Source of the DNA: Xenococcaceae cyanobacterium MO_167.B27
GTDB lineage: Bacteria > Cyanobacteriota > Cyanobacteriia > Cyanobacteriales > Xenococcaceae
Assembly: GCA_030065935.1 (NCBI GenBank)
Contig: JASJCP010000035.1
Span: 1-38,407 of the forward strand
Direction of reading: 5' to 3'
DNA: 38,407 nt
Shown here: piece after piece, positions 8,401 through 16,877 of the stretch
Layout: every line of letters starts with the position of its first letter
How positions within the stretch are numbered: position 1 is the first letter of the stretch
Translations under genes and position numbers: made by a program
The notes under the pieces: model-generated
The model's input: the letters and a program-made list of their open reading frames with translations, nothing else
What the model was told of the DNA's origin: nothing
Database searches by the model: none

Positions 8401-8408
8401 AGAATCTC

Positions 8409-8458
8409 AAGGGGCTGTCGCCTGGGGTCTCCCCAGGGGTTTATACGCTCCGCCCCTT
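8409..8458. repeat. Dispersed palindromic repeat, copy 1
   Basis: An outer stem AAGGGGC/GCCCCTT (8409-8415 with 8452-8458) encloses CCTGGGG-TCT-CCCCAGG (8421-8437) followed by GGTTTATACGC. The reverse complement of 38053-38110 has the same order: AGGGGC, a CTTGGGG/CCCCAAG hairpin, then GTTTATACGC. The hairpin arms differ at paired positions, which keeps pairing intact. It lies 23 bp past the stop of the beta-lactamase-like gene. Confidence 0.75.
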
Positions 8459-8481
8459 AAACCGCGAAAGCTGAGAGTGTG

Positions 8482-9729
8482 TCAATCTTCTTCTAGAAAT
8501 GATCGCGAAGGATTGAGCTTGAAATGTTGATAGGTAACTTGGGAAATCTTTTGAATTAAAGTCCTAGCTTGAGGGTCATTTCTCGGACGCTTGACAAAGA
8601 CAGAAGCAACATAGCGTTTTCCATTGGGCATATCAATCATACCCACATCTCCTAAAACTGAACCAATATCCCCTGTTTTATGGGCAATAGTAGCCCCTCT
8701 CTCTAAACCTTGAGGTAATAGAGTATTAGTTTTAACCTTACTCATAATTTCTAACATGCGATCGCGAGAACGTAAAGAAACTAATTCTCCTCGTTCAATT
8801 TTGATCAGCAACATACCTAATTCTTCAGCACTAGTGGTATTTGTCCCTGTAAGATCGGGTAAAGGATTCCGAAGTTTCGTGACGTTTAACCCCCACTCAG
8901 CAAAGCGTTGATTGAGTTTTTCTTGTCCTCCTAGACGATGAATAATCATATTAGTGGCTGTATTGTCACTCGTCACCATCATCTGATTAGCAGTATATAA
9001 AGCACTGTATTTCCTTCCTGTTTCTTGATATTGCATTCCTCCTGAACCACCAGCTTTTAGTTCTTTTGTCATTGTCAGCTTTTCTTGTAGATCGATTTTT
9101 CCTGCGTCAACATCTTGAAAAAAAGCAATCAGCACTGGTAACTTGATGGTGCTAGCAGCAGAGATAGACTCTGCACTTTGGAGACTAAGATAGTTTTTTT
9201 GATCGAGATCGACAATAAATACCTCTGCTTGTAGTTTGGGATATTGAGCAATCAGGTTTTGAACTTTAGTTTTGAGATCGTCTAATGGTTCAGCTAAAGT
9301 AACAAGAGAAAAAGTTTTTTCTAGTTGCTGCTGATGTTCGGCAGTAGTTTCAGGAATAACTGCAACTGGAGAATCAATCCCAGTGTTGAAAGAATTAGCA
9401 ATGGACATTGCTGAACCTAAAAGAGTACTAATCCCCACAGTAATCACTGCTAGACGTATAACAATTTTTAAGGGAGTGGGAATAATCGGTTTTTTACTCC
9501 GTTTTTTCCGTCTTCGCTGTGGAACAATTCTCTGTTTGTGAGGTGTTGGGGGAGAATTGGTACTGTTAGAGCTTTGTTTCCTGGTTTTTTTGCCAGAGGT
9601 CGAATGATTAAAAGAAACAATTTCGATACGAGATTTTTTAGCCAAAGCATTGACGGTTTTGCGGTTTGGCTGTCTCTGCTTCTGGTTTAATACGGCGGAA
9701 GAATGACTAGACTTTGCTTTCCGATTCAC
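8482..9729 (-). CDS. Class A beta-lactamase-like serine hydrolase, membrane anchored
   Basis: 415 residues. The first 85 or so are basic and disordered (RRRKKRSKK). One membrane segment follows at about 87-110, then an extracytoplasmic domain. Penicillin-recognising motifs are present: S193-x-x-K196 (STIK), S254-D-N256 (TSDNTATN) and a KTG box (HKTGDIGS). The omega-loop Glu normally needed for deacylation is not evident; the region reads NPLPDLTGTNTTSAEE. A penicillin-binding or transpeptidase/carboxypeptidase-like role, or weak lactamase activity, is therefore as likely as antibiotic hydrolysis. GTG start at 9729 with AAAGGA upstream; the overlapping ATG is out of frame. The long basic N-terminus is unlike typical secreted lactamases but is seen in cyanobacterial homologues. 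Confidence 0.82.
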   Translation of the reverse strand: MNRKAKSSHSSAVLNQKQRQPNRKTVNALAKKSRIEIVSFNHSTSGKKTRKQSSNSTNSPPTPHKQRIVPQRRRKKRSKKPIIPTPLKIVIRLAVITVGISTLLGSAMSIANSFNTGIDSPVAVIPETTAEHQQQLEKTFSLVTLAEPLDDLKTKVQNLIAQYPKLQAEVFIVDLDQKNYLSLQSAESISAASTIKLPVLIAFFQDVDAGKIDLQEKLTMTKELKAGGSGGMQYQETGRKYSALYTANQMMVTSDNTATNMIIHRLGGQEKLNQRFAEWGLNVTKLRNPLPDLTGTNTTSAEELGMLLIKIERGELVSLRSRDRMLEIMSKVKTNTLLPQGLERGATIAHKTGDIGSVLGDVGMIDMPNGKRYVASVFVKRPRNDPQARTLIQKISQVTYQHFKLNPSRSFLEED

Positions 9730-9771
9730 ATTCTGATTCCTTTGCTAAATATTAATAAACGATCTTTTAAT

Positions 9772-10518
9772 CTAGTTATATTTGCTCATTGCCCACTTGA
9801 TCTGGCGCAGTATTCCTCGCAACATAGATACTTCGTCCTGGTTTAAGTTAGCTTTGTTGTATAAACGGCGGAACTTCTCCATGCGAGCTTTGACAGTGTG
9901 GGGATAGAGATAACCAATATCTAATAAGACAGTTTCTAAATCTTGATAGTAAGCTTCTAGAGCTTCTATGGGAGCATTGGCTATTTGATCTGAGTTATCC
10001 TCCTGTAAGTTAACAGAGCTTGGAGAATTGTCAATATCTTCTGGTAATGAAGCTTGATAAAGTTCATAGGCACATACCGCTACTGCTTGGGCTAAATTGA
10101 GAGAAGGATAGACACTAGAAGAGGGAATGCGAATAAATCTTTGCCCATAGTTTAACTCCTCATTGCTTAATCCTCTTTCTTCTGAGCCAAAAATTAAAGC
10201 TGAATTGAAGTTTTCTCCCAACAACCAAGGAAGGGCGGTACGAGGAGATTCTAATTTAGTGGGAATTCCCCGAGTTCGAGCCGTAGTTGCGATCGCTCTT
10301 TGACATCCTTTTATTGCAGCAGGTAAAGTATCCACTACCAAAGCATTTTCTAATACATCTCTAGCGTGTACCGCCATTCTCACCGCTTCTTCACTCTGGC
10401 GATCGCATTTCGGATTAACTAATACCAATTCAGTTAAAGCCATATTCTTCATTACTCTGGCGATCGAACCTACATTTAATGCTCCTGCTGGCTCTACTAA
10501 AACAATTCTGACTCCCAT
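9772..10518 (-). CDS. SpoU/TrmJ-type tRNA 2'-O-methyltransferase
   Basis: A SPOUT-class (trefoil-knot) RNA methyltransferase that would use S-adenosylmethionine to methylate a ribose 2'-OH, most like TrmJ, which acts on position 32 of tRNA. The start MGVRIVLVEP.GALNVGSIAR holds the N-terminal motif with the catalytic-type Asn/Arg. The knot motifs ALIFGSEERGLSNEEL and IPSSSVYPSLNLAQAVAVCAYEL are complete. The extra C-terminal helical stretch (YPHTVKARMEKFRRLYNKAN, then EVSMLRGILRQI) is typical of the TrmJ/LasT group. I place the start at the ATG at 10518 because AGAGG lies nine bases upstream; a TTG at 10539 would add seven unconserved residues. Substrate specificity is inferred from the family only. 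Confidence 0.85.
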   Translation of the reverse strand: MGVRIVLVEPAGALNVGSIARVMKNMALTELVLVNPKCDRQSEEAVRMAVHARDVLENALVVDTLPAAIKGCQRAIATTARTRGIPTKLESPRTALPWLLGENFNSALIFGSEERGLSNEELNYGQRFIRIPSSSVYPSLNLAQAVAVCAYELYQASLPEDIDNSPSSVNLQEDNSDQIANAPIEALEAYYQDLETVLLDIGYLYPHTVKARMEKFRRLYNKANLNQDEVSMLRGILRQIKWAMSKYN

Positions 10519-10657
10519 AATATTAAACCTCTGGTACAAGTACCATAAACCTTATACTGTTTATCAAAGGTAGCTAGATAAAATTTCCTTTCAACGTAAA
10601 AATTATCTGTTGCTGACTGATTACAGTATGGTTCCCCTAATTTGGGGAGTAAAGAAA

Positions 10658-11420
10658 ATGCCTGAACCGAAACAAAAAATGATTTTTCCAAATGGTTTGG
10701 AATGCTACTACCTCAGTAGTAAGGAAGAAACAGAATTTATCTTTATCAGAAATATTTACTGAACAGCAATATATTAGCAATGGCATTGTTATCAACGAAG
10801 GGGACTGCATTTTTGACGTTGGGGCGAATATTGGACTTTTCTCACTATTTGTGAGCAGACTTCAAAAAAACTTAAAAATTTACGCATTTGAACCAATTGA
10901 ATCAATTTTTGAAGTGTTACAAGAAAATGTACATCTACATTCTCTGCATAATATCTTTTTATTTAATTATGGGTTGAGTTCAGAGAACAATCCTGAGAAA
11001 TTATTTACTTTTTATCCAAATATGGCTGGAAATTCAACAACTAAACCTCTGGAAAAATTGGAACAGCGAGATGCCATGAACGCTGTCCTGAGTCAAGAAA
11101 AAGTGGAATATTTTTTTCAAAGTGATCAAGTTAAGGGTGAACTCAGAACGTTGTCTTCTGTGATTAATGAATTAGATATTAAGTCAATAGACTTGTTAAA
11201 AATAGATGTAGAAGGTGAAGAATATGAAGTATTGAAAGGTATAGAAGAAAAGGACTGGAGCAAAATAAAGCAAGTTTTTGCTGAAGTTCATGATAGAGAA
11301 GGAAGACTAGAACAAATCCAAACACTTCTCACAAATCATGGTTTTGATATAACAATTGAAAAAAACAATCTTTTACCTCCTACAACCAATAACTTAAATT
11401 TATATGCTGTACGTAATTGA
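10658..11420 (+). pseudogene. FkbM-family methyltransferase with a frameshift
   Basis: The frame from the ATG at 10658 (GGGGAG upstream) reads MPEPKQKMIFPNGLECYYLS and then SKEETEFIF, matching the usual FkbM N-terminus, and stops at a TGA near 10762. The neighbouring frame continues EIFTEQQYISNG and then the SAM-binding motif FDVGANIGLFSLF. It goes on through YAFEPIESIFEVL and IDLLKIDVEGEEYEVLKGI to the stop at 11420. One extra base (or two missing) between TTTATCTTT and GAAATATTTACT, near 10750, separates the halves. Everything else is intact, so the lesion is recent or a sequencing error. FkbM enzymes O-methylate sugars or natural products; the acceptor is unknown. A start inside the second frame at 10692 would give a product lacking the N-terminus. 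Confidence 0.85.
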
Positions 11421-11593
11421 TTAGGTACTTGATCGATAGCGTCGGTCTATTAATTGGTGTTGGCAAAAGCGACATACTGTGGAAACTTAGACAGGACCCA
11501 GTCGCGGTGAAGCATTCGGACAGAAAATCTTGGGCTATGGCACTAAAAGTTACGTCAGGCTTGCATTAGAGAGAGTCTCTGTAAATAGTCTTG

Positions 11594-12163
11594 CTATGTT
11601 GAAGCCAAAACGGGCTTACCTGTAGCAACAACCTGCTCGATAATATCAGCAGCCCGACTCACCCCGCCTGCTTGCTTAATCGCCGCTTGTAGCCTCAAGG
11701 CATTCTGTTTATAAGAATCTTCAGTGAAGACTTGTTTAATCGCCTTCTGTAGCTTCTCCACACTCACTTTTTTAAGAGGTACAACCTCTCCTGCTCCTGT
11801 CCAAGCTATACGCGCTGCTATACCAGGTTGATCGTTAGCAATAGGAATTGCTACCATCGGTACTCCATTAGTTAAACATTCTAGAGTAGTATTCATACCT
11901 GCGTGGGTAATCGTCAGAGCAGCTTTTTGCAGCAGTTCTAATTGAGGGGCATATTCTACAACTAGGGGTGAACCAGCAAGTTTTGGAAGGGATTTGGGTT
12001 TTGCTGAACCACCTAGAGAAATTAGCAATTGAGCATCCAATCCGACACAAGCTTCAGCAATCTGTTGGAAAACTGCTATCAGGCGATTTTGAACAGTTCC
12101 TAAAGAGGCGTAAATTAATGGTTGCTCAGTTAACTTTTCATAAGGAAAACCATCAATATTCCT
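11594..12163 (-). pseudogene. UDP-glycosyltransferase (GT1 family), 5'-truncated
   Basis: Only the C-terminal nucleotide-sugar-binding half remains, about 190 of the usual 400-430 residues. It begins around FPYEKLTEQPLIYASLGTVQ. It includes VEYAPQLELLQKAALTITHA and GMNTTLECLTNGVPMVAIPI, the classic GT1 donor-binding signature with HAG and the DQ pair (NDQPG). It resembles zeaxanthin-glucosyltransferase-type or macrolide-type enzymes. Homology breaks off at the ndhH terminator (12166-12188), with no start codon for the full protein. An internal ATG at 12040 would give only 148 residues. The breakpoint suggests a deletion that fused the remnant to the ndhH 3' flank. Confidence 0.8.
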
Positions 12164-12165
12164 AT

Positions 12166-12188
12166 AAAAAAAGCGGGATTCACCCGCT
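12166..12188 (-). terminator. Rho-independent terminator of ndhH
   Basis: On the minus strand AGCGGG-TGAAT-CCCGCT is followed by a T-run of six, 26 bp beyond the ndhH stop. The opposite flank is A-rich on the same strand, so it could also work for transcripts from the left. Confidence 0.85.
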
Positions 12189-12214
12189 CAAAAAATCTAA
12201 ATTGCAGTGAGTAA

Positions 12215-13399
12215 TTAACGATCTACTGAGCCCATAATCACGTCAATACTACCTAAAATTGCCATAATATCTGCTACCTTTACGCCTTTAAGTAGATGGG
12301 GCAAAATCTGTAAATTGTTGAAATCAGCAGCACGAATTTTCCAACGCCAGGGGAAAACATTATCATTACCCACGATAAAGATACCTACTTCCCCTTTACC
12401 ACTTTCAAGACGAACATAGTGTTCTCCTTTGGGAATTTTGAAAGTAGGAGCAACTTTTTTGGCAACATACTGATAATCAAAATCATTCCACTTAGATTTA
12501 CGCCCTTCCGCCATACGCTTGGCTTCTAGGTTTTCATAAGGACCACCAGGAATACCTTTTAGAGCCTGACGAAGAATCTTAACTGACTCGCGCATTTCTC
12601 TAATACGCACCAGATATCGAGCAAAACAGTCGCCAGCAGTTTCCCAATGTACTTCCCAATCAAAATCGTCGTAGCACTCGTAATGATCTACTTTCCGCAA
12701 GTCCCATTTGACTCCAGAGCCTCTCAGCATAGGACCAGAAAGACCCCAGTTAATTGCTTCTTCACGGGTAATTGTGCCAATTCCTTCCACACGGCGACGG
12801 AAGATGGGGTTATTGGTGATGAGTTTTTCGTATTCATCTACTTTAGGATCGAAGTAGTCACAAAAATCTTCGCACTTATCAATCCAACCGTAGGGTAAAT
12901 CTACTGCTACCCCACCAATACGAAAATAGTTGTTATTAATTAGTCTCTGACCTGTAGCAGATTCCCAGAGGTCATAAATCATTTCCCTTTCGCGGAAAAT
13001 GTAAAAGAAGGGAGTTTGCGCCCCTACGTCTGCTAGAAATGGCCCTAACCAGAGTAAGTGATTAGCAATACGATTGAGTTCCAGCATAATCACCCTGATA
13101 TATTGGGCGCGTTTGGGAACTTCAATTCCTGCTAGTTTTTCGGGAGCATTTACTGTAATTGCTTCATTAAACATCCCTGCTGCGTAGTCCCAACGACTGA
13201 CGTAAGGTACGTACATAACATTGGTACGATTTTCCGCAATTTTTTCCATCCCTCGGTGAAGATAGCCAATTACAGGCTCACAGTCGATAACATCTTCTCC
13301 ATCAAGTGTGACAATAAGACGTAAAACGCCGTGCATTGAGGGATGGTGAGGCCCCATGTTCAGAACCATGGGTTCGGTACGAGTTTCAATCTTTGCCAT
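12215..13399 (-). CDS. ndhH: NAD(P)H-quinone oxidoreductase subunit H (NDH-1)
   Basis: 394 residues, the normal length of cyanobacterial NdhH, the 49-kDa/NuoD-type subunit of the thylakoid NDH-1 complex used in respiration, cyclic electron flow and CO2 uptake. Conserved stretches include [20 protein letters not shown] (quinone-site His pair), [32 protein letters not shown] and the C-terminal [14 protein letters not shown]. Peripheral subunit without membrane spans. As in most cyanobacteria it stands alone, away from the ndhAIGE and ndhCKJ operons. The ATG start has only a weak upstream ribosome binding site. Confidence 0.98.
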   Translation of the reverse strand: MAKIETRTEPMVLNMGPHHPSMHGVLRLIVTLDGEDVIDCEPVIGYLHRGMEKIAENRTNVMYVPYVSRWDYAAGMFNEAITVNAPEKLAGIEVPKRAQYIRVIMLELNRIANHLLWLGPFLADVGAQTPFFYIFREREMIYDLWESATGQRLINNNYFRIGGVAVDLPYGWIDKCEDFCDYFDPKVDEYEKLITNNPIFRRRVEGIGTITREEAINWGLSGPMLRGSGVKWDLRKVDHYECYDDFDWEVHWETAGDCFARYLVRIREMRESVKILRQALKGIPGGPYENLEAKRMAEGRKSKWNDFDYQYVAKKVAPTFKIPKGEHYVRLESGKGEVGIFIVGNDNVFPWRWKIRAADFNNLQILPHLLKGVKVADIMAILGSIDVIMGSVDR

Positions 13400-13591
13400 A
13401 AATTAGCAGTGGTTCTATTTAGTAAGTAAGATAATCTTGATTTTTAAATAGATAGTTTTGAGTTTCTTTGATAACTATACCGACTCTTAAGGTTTTTTTC
13501 CAAGTTCGCCCTTGATTTTACGGCTATTTATCTTTTTTGCTTCAAAAATGCGATCGCCATCCTACCGGAGCAATTAATTCTAAATTCTGGT

Positions 13592-14704
13592 CTAGTTATA
13601 AAGTTTTTGAGCATTATTACGAAGTATAGCCAGTGCGATGGCATCTATTTCCTGAGATATTAAATCTTGGTTTTTTACAGCGTTATATAATACCCGATGT
13701 AAAATTTCTCTACTCCACTTGGCTGCAAGAAAATATAGTTCAGGAATCTTACTGGCACTAGAAGAGTACATAATTTTACTAGTGGGGGCAAGTTCTAGTA
13801 ATTGAGTTAAAGATGATTCCATTCCCGACACACTTAAAAAAGGAATTGTCATGCCAAAATCTACATAAACTTGGGGATATACTGAAGCTAAATATCCTGC
13901 TTCTCTAGTGTAAGGATAAGCACCATGAAGTAAAACAATGGGAGCTTTACTAAATTTTCTAGTTTCTAAGATATAGCGTAAATCTAGGGGGTTAGCTTGC
14001 TTTGAGTTAATTGTGCGAGTGCCAAATCCTGTAGAAAATTGTATGGGAAATTTATGTTTGGCTGCAATTTCTAAAGCTTGAATTAACAAATAATCAATCA
14101 GGGGTTTATCTTCTAATCTGGGTGGGTTTTCTTTAATTTCTTGTTGAATCGCATAGAAACTAGATTTGACTTCATCTTTATCGTGGGATTGAATATTTAA
14201 CCCTGTCAGATGACTACAAATACTTTTGAAAGCGATAACTTCTGATGGTGGTGGATCGATCGCCTGACGGAAACTATCAATAAAAGCATCAAATTTACTT
14301 TCCTCTAAAATTAATCTTTCTGCGAGATATTCTAATCTTAAAATATGTTTAACCCTGACAAATTCTTCGTACCACTTATAAGGAATCACCTCATCAGGAA
14401 GAAAGCCATCATCAAGATAAATTGCTTCGATATTAGCACTCTTAAAACATTTTTGGATTAATGATTCTAATTCTAATTTTTGCCGACACTGGATGATAGA
14501 TTCTTCTGTAGGTTGGCATTTGAGTAATTTACTAATATCTCTTAAACTACGACGATAAAATAAAGTGTTACGAGAGTGATTCTCAATTATTTCTGAATTA
14601 TCGGCTAGGGTAAAAGCAGCAGCAAAAGATATAGTATCAGCTACTCCCGCTTTTAAGATATTATGGGCATGATGGTCAATCAAAGGAATATCTTGAAAAT
14701 TCAT
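13592..14704 (-). CDS. FluG-type amidohydrolase family protein
   Basis: 370 residues of the metal-dependent TIM-barrel hydrolase superfamily (amidohydrolase 2). The metal-binding HHAHN motif is near residues 11-15 (PLIDHHAHN). FPIQFSTGFG and PIVLLHGAYPYTREAGYLAS are further barrel strands, and the C-terminal YSSSASKIPELYFLAAKWSR is typical of the domain that precedes glutamine synthetase in FluG/nodulin-like proteins. Here no synthetase domain is fused. The final acidic metal ligand usually lies in a (T/S)(S/D)DA-like motif; this protein has SSSASK, so full catalytic competence is doubtful. Substrate unknown; gamma-glutamyl-type amides are suggested by family context. ATG start without a clear ribosome binding site. 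Confidence 0.75.
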   Translation of the reverse strand: MNFQDIPLIDHHAHNILKAGVADTISFAAAFTLADNSEIIENHSRNTLFYRRSLRDISKLLKCQPTEESIIQCRQKLELESLIQKCFKSANIEAIYLDDGFLPDEVIPYKWYEEFVRVKHILRLEYLAERLILEESKFDAFIDSFRQAIDPPPSEVIAFKSICSHLTGLNIQSHDKDEVKSSFYAIQQEIKENPPRLEDKPLIDYLLIQALEIAAKHKFPIQFSTGFGTRTINSKQANPLDLRYILETRKFSKAPIVLLHGAYPYTREAGYLASVYPQVYVDFGMTIPFLSVSGMESSLTQLLELAPTSKIMYSSSASKIPELYFLAAKWSREILHRVLYNAVKNQDLISQEIDAIALAILRNNAQKLYN

Positions 14705-14781
14705 AATTATTAATTTTAAAATATTTGTTAAATATACAAAGAGCGTAATGACGCACAGCCAAAAAATTAAATAGAATTCAA

Positions 14782-14873
14782 ATCCGTTAGCGGTCTGGCG
14801 GGGGTATGGTTTCGGTCATATCTAGTTAAGAGGTTGAGAAGCGAGAATCCCGCTTTTTAATGCGGGAGGTTCA
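14782..14873 (+). mobile_element. Solo right-end-like sequence of an IS200/IS605-type transposon
   Basis: TCCCGC-TTTTTAAT-GCGGGA (14848-14867), preceded by AGGTTGAGAAGCGAGAA and followed by GGTTCAA, resembles the 3' end and guide-RNA scaffold of cyanobacterial tnpB elements. No tnpB frame is left upstream. The sequence directly right of it is protease coding DNA, as expected if the element landed in that gene and its body plus the gene's 5' part were later lost. The left boundary is uncertain. Confidence 0.5.
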
Positions 14874-14879
14874 ATAAGT

Positions 14880-15362
14880 CGTCTGAATTCTGAAGCACAA
14901 TTAGCAGGGGTTTTAGCTCATGAAATAGCTCATGTAGTAGCAAGACATGGTGCAGAACATTTAGCCAAGCAACAACTAGGTGCAGCCATGGTTAATGCGA
15001 TCGCAATTGCTGCTAGTGATAGTCCTGAAAGTGGGAAAAATGCTGCTATTTTGGCTCGTGCTGTCAATCAAATGATTAATCTCAAGTATGGTAGAGAAGA
15101 TGAGTTAGAAAGCGAGCGCCTGGGATTACGTTTTATGAAGGAAGCTGGTTATAACCCCAAAGGTATTGTGGAGTTAATGAAAATCTTGAATGCAGCCAAC
15201 AGGGGACAAAAACCACCAGCATTCCTTAGTACTCATCCCGATCCTGGTAATCGCATCAGTAAGCTATTAGCCATTATTGAACAAAATTATCCCAATGGCA
15301 TTCCAAGCCAACTTGAAGAAGGAAAGCAAAGATTCAATCAGATAGTTGCACAGCGATTCTAA
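14880..15362 (+). pseudogene. M48-family zinc metalloprotease, N-terminally truncated
   Basis: The frame reads LNSEAQLAGVLAHEIAHVVA, containing the zinc motif HEIAH (14919-14933). It continues through REDELESERLGLRFMKEAGY, holding the third-ligand Glu, and LSTHPDPGNRISKL to the stop at 15362. This is the catalytic and C-terminal part of a LoiP/BepA-like M48 peptidase. About the first 100 residues, including the signal or membrane segment and the usual glycine-rich strand before the HExxH helix, are missing. They are replaced upstream by transposon-end sequence. The ATG at 14988 would produce a protein lacking HExxH, so no active enzyme can be made. Confidence 0.85.
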
Positions 15363-15367
15363 AATAA

Positions 15368-15411
15368 TTAAAAATAATTAAAAGTCCCTGTAGCAGTTAA
15401 ACTAAGGGACT
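15368..15411 (-). terminator. Probable terminator of gap2
   Basis: AGTCCCT/AGGGACT (15383-15389 with 15405-15411) is followed in the minus direction by a T-rich tract (TTTTAATTATTTTT). A second pair, GACATCTCC/GGAGATGTC (15416-15424 with 15475-15483), lies between it and the gap2 stop. The gene ends converge here with the M48 remnant. Confidence 0.6.
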
Positions 15412-15510
15412 AAACGACATCTCCATAAATTAGATTTAGCAGACCTTTTTACCAGGGTTTCAGCCTTATTATTGGGAGATGTCCCATAAAATAAATTCAG
15501 AATTGTTAGA

Positions 15511-16524
15511 TTATTGCCATTTAGCAGCAATAATTTCTGCTAGGTCAACTACTCTTTGAGAATAACCCCACTCGTTGTCGTACCAAGCAACAACTTTAAC
15601 CATGTCGCCATCCATAACAAGAGTTAGTTGTCCATCAATGGTAGAAGAAACATCAGTACCACGGAAATCGGAAGAGACTAAAGGTAAATCGGTGTAACCT
15701 AGAATACCTTTGAGTTCTTTTTCTGAAGCAGATTTGAGAGCTTCGTTTACTTCTTCAGCTATGGTGTTCTTTTCAACTTGAGCTACCAAGTCAACAACAG
15801 AAACATTGGGAGTAGGAACACGCATGGCAATACCATTGAGCTTTCCTTTAAGTTCAGGAAGTACTAAAGCAACTGCTTTGGCTGCGCCTGTAGAAGTAGG
15901 AACAATATTGATAGCTGCTGCTCTAGCTCTTCTCAAGTCACGGTGGCTAGCGTCTAAAATTCTTTGATCGCCAGTGTAACTGTGAGTGGTAGTCATTGTA
16001 CCTTTGATGATGCCAAATTTCTCATGAATTACTTTGACAATAGGAGCTAAACAGTTAGTGGTACAACTAGCATTACTGATGATGTTGTACTCACCATCTT
16101 TGTATTGTTTATCGTTAACCCCAACAACATAAGTCCCGATTCTACCGCCTTTACCAGGAGCAGTAATCAAAACTTTTTTAGCTCCTGCTTGTAAGTGTTT
16201 AGATGCTCCTTCTTCAGTCACAAATACACCAGTAGATTCGATGATGAGATCCACATCCCAATCTTTCCAGGGCAAGTTTAAAGGATTACGATCAGATACA
16301 CACTTGATTGTTTTGCCGTTAACTGTCAAAGAGTTAGAATCAGCTTCGATCTCAGCATCTAAGATACCCAACATGGAATCATGTTTAAGTAAGTGTGCGT
16401 TAGTCTTAGGATCAGAGGTATCATTGATCCCTACCACTTCTAGATTGCTGCTTTCTCTGCCTACCCAGCATCTTAAAAAATTACGTCCGATACGTCCAAA
16501 ACCGTTAATTGCTACTCTAACCAC
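15511..16524 (-). CDS. gap2: Glyceraldehyde-3-phosphate dehydrogenase, Gap2 type
   Basis: 337 residues, full length. The sequence is of the cyanobacterial/plastid type used in the Calvin cycle, which accepts NADPH as well as NADH to reduce 1,3-bisphosphoglycerate. Visible are the Rossmann motif [13 protein letters not shown], the cofactor loop INDTSDPKT in place of the Asp-containing NAD-specific loop, and catalytic Cys154 in [11 protein letters not shown]. The C-terminal [15 protein letters not shown] is also present. [10 protein letters not shown] is typical of Gap2 rather than Gap1. No CP12-like C-terminal extension, so regulation would need separate CP12. The frame starts with GTG at 16524 and no ATG is available; GAGG lies upstream. 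Divergent from murC, separated by a 353-bp intergenic region. Confidence 0.96.
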   Translation of the reverse strand: MVRVAINGFGRIGRNFLRCWVGRESSNLEVVGINDTSDPKTNAHLLKHDSMLGILDAEIEADSNSLTVNGKTIKCVSDRNPLNLPWKDWDVDLIIESTGVFVTEEGASKHLQAGAKKVLITAPGKGGRIGTYVVGVNDKQYKDGEYNIISNASCTTNCLAPIVKVIHEKFGIIKGTMTTTHSYTGDQRILDASHRDLRRARAAAINIVPTSTGAAKAVALVLPELKGKLNGIAMRVPTPNVSVVDLVAQVEKNTIAEEVNEALKSASEKELKGILGYTDLPLVSSDFRGTDVSSTIDGQLTLVMDGDMVKVVAWYDNEWGYSQRVVDLAEIIAAKWQ

Positions 16525-16877
16525 TGATTCTTGCCCTCTATAATTTTTTTAGGTCAATAGATTAAATTATTCTTAATAAGACTAATCATATCGTAAAGCA
16601 TGAACAATTCAATACAGCAAATTTCACTGATCTCTGCTGTATAAATGCGACACAGCCAGCTTAAGTTATAAACTTATACTTAAATTTGGTCAAAAAAGAT
16701 CAGTATTGTAATAATATTTAATCGCTTGTTTTGCTACAAAACAGCAAGTTTGTCTGAAATCAGAAAAATTATGACTACGTTTTAATAACTACTCAGAAAA
16801 ATTACTGTTATCATAGCCCTTAATTATACGGAACAGTTTTAGCTGACAAAGCTGGTGGCGTTTAAGGAGTAATTAGG
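16525..16877. promoter_or_regulatory. Divergent intergenic region between gap2 and murC
   Basis: 353 bp holding the promoters of both genes by position. It is very AT-rich with several TAATATT-like tracts; I could not assign a single -35/-10 pair with confidence. The only clear signal is AAGGAG at 16863-16868, placed nine bases before the GTG start of murC. Confidence 0.5.

Noticed and set aside
11421-11593. Short open stretch after the FkbM gene (GVGKSDILWKLRQDPVAVKH)
   Set aside because: No start codon, no recognisable family and no conserved motif; treated as intergenic.
12647-12898. 83-residue plus-strand frame inside ndhH
   Set aside because: Antisense shadow of a highly conserved gene.
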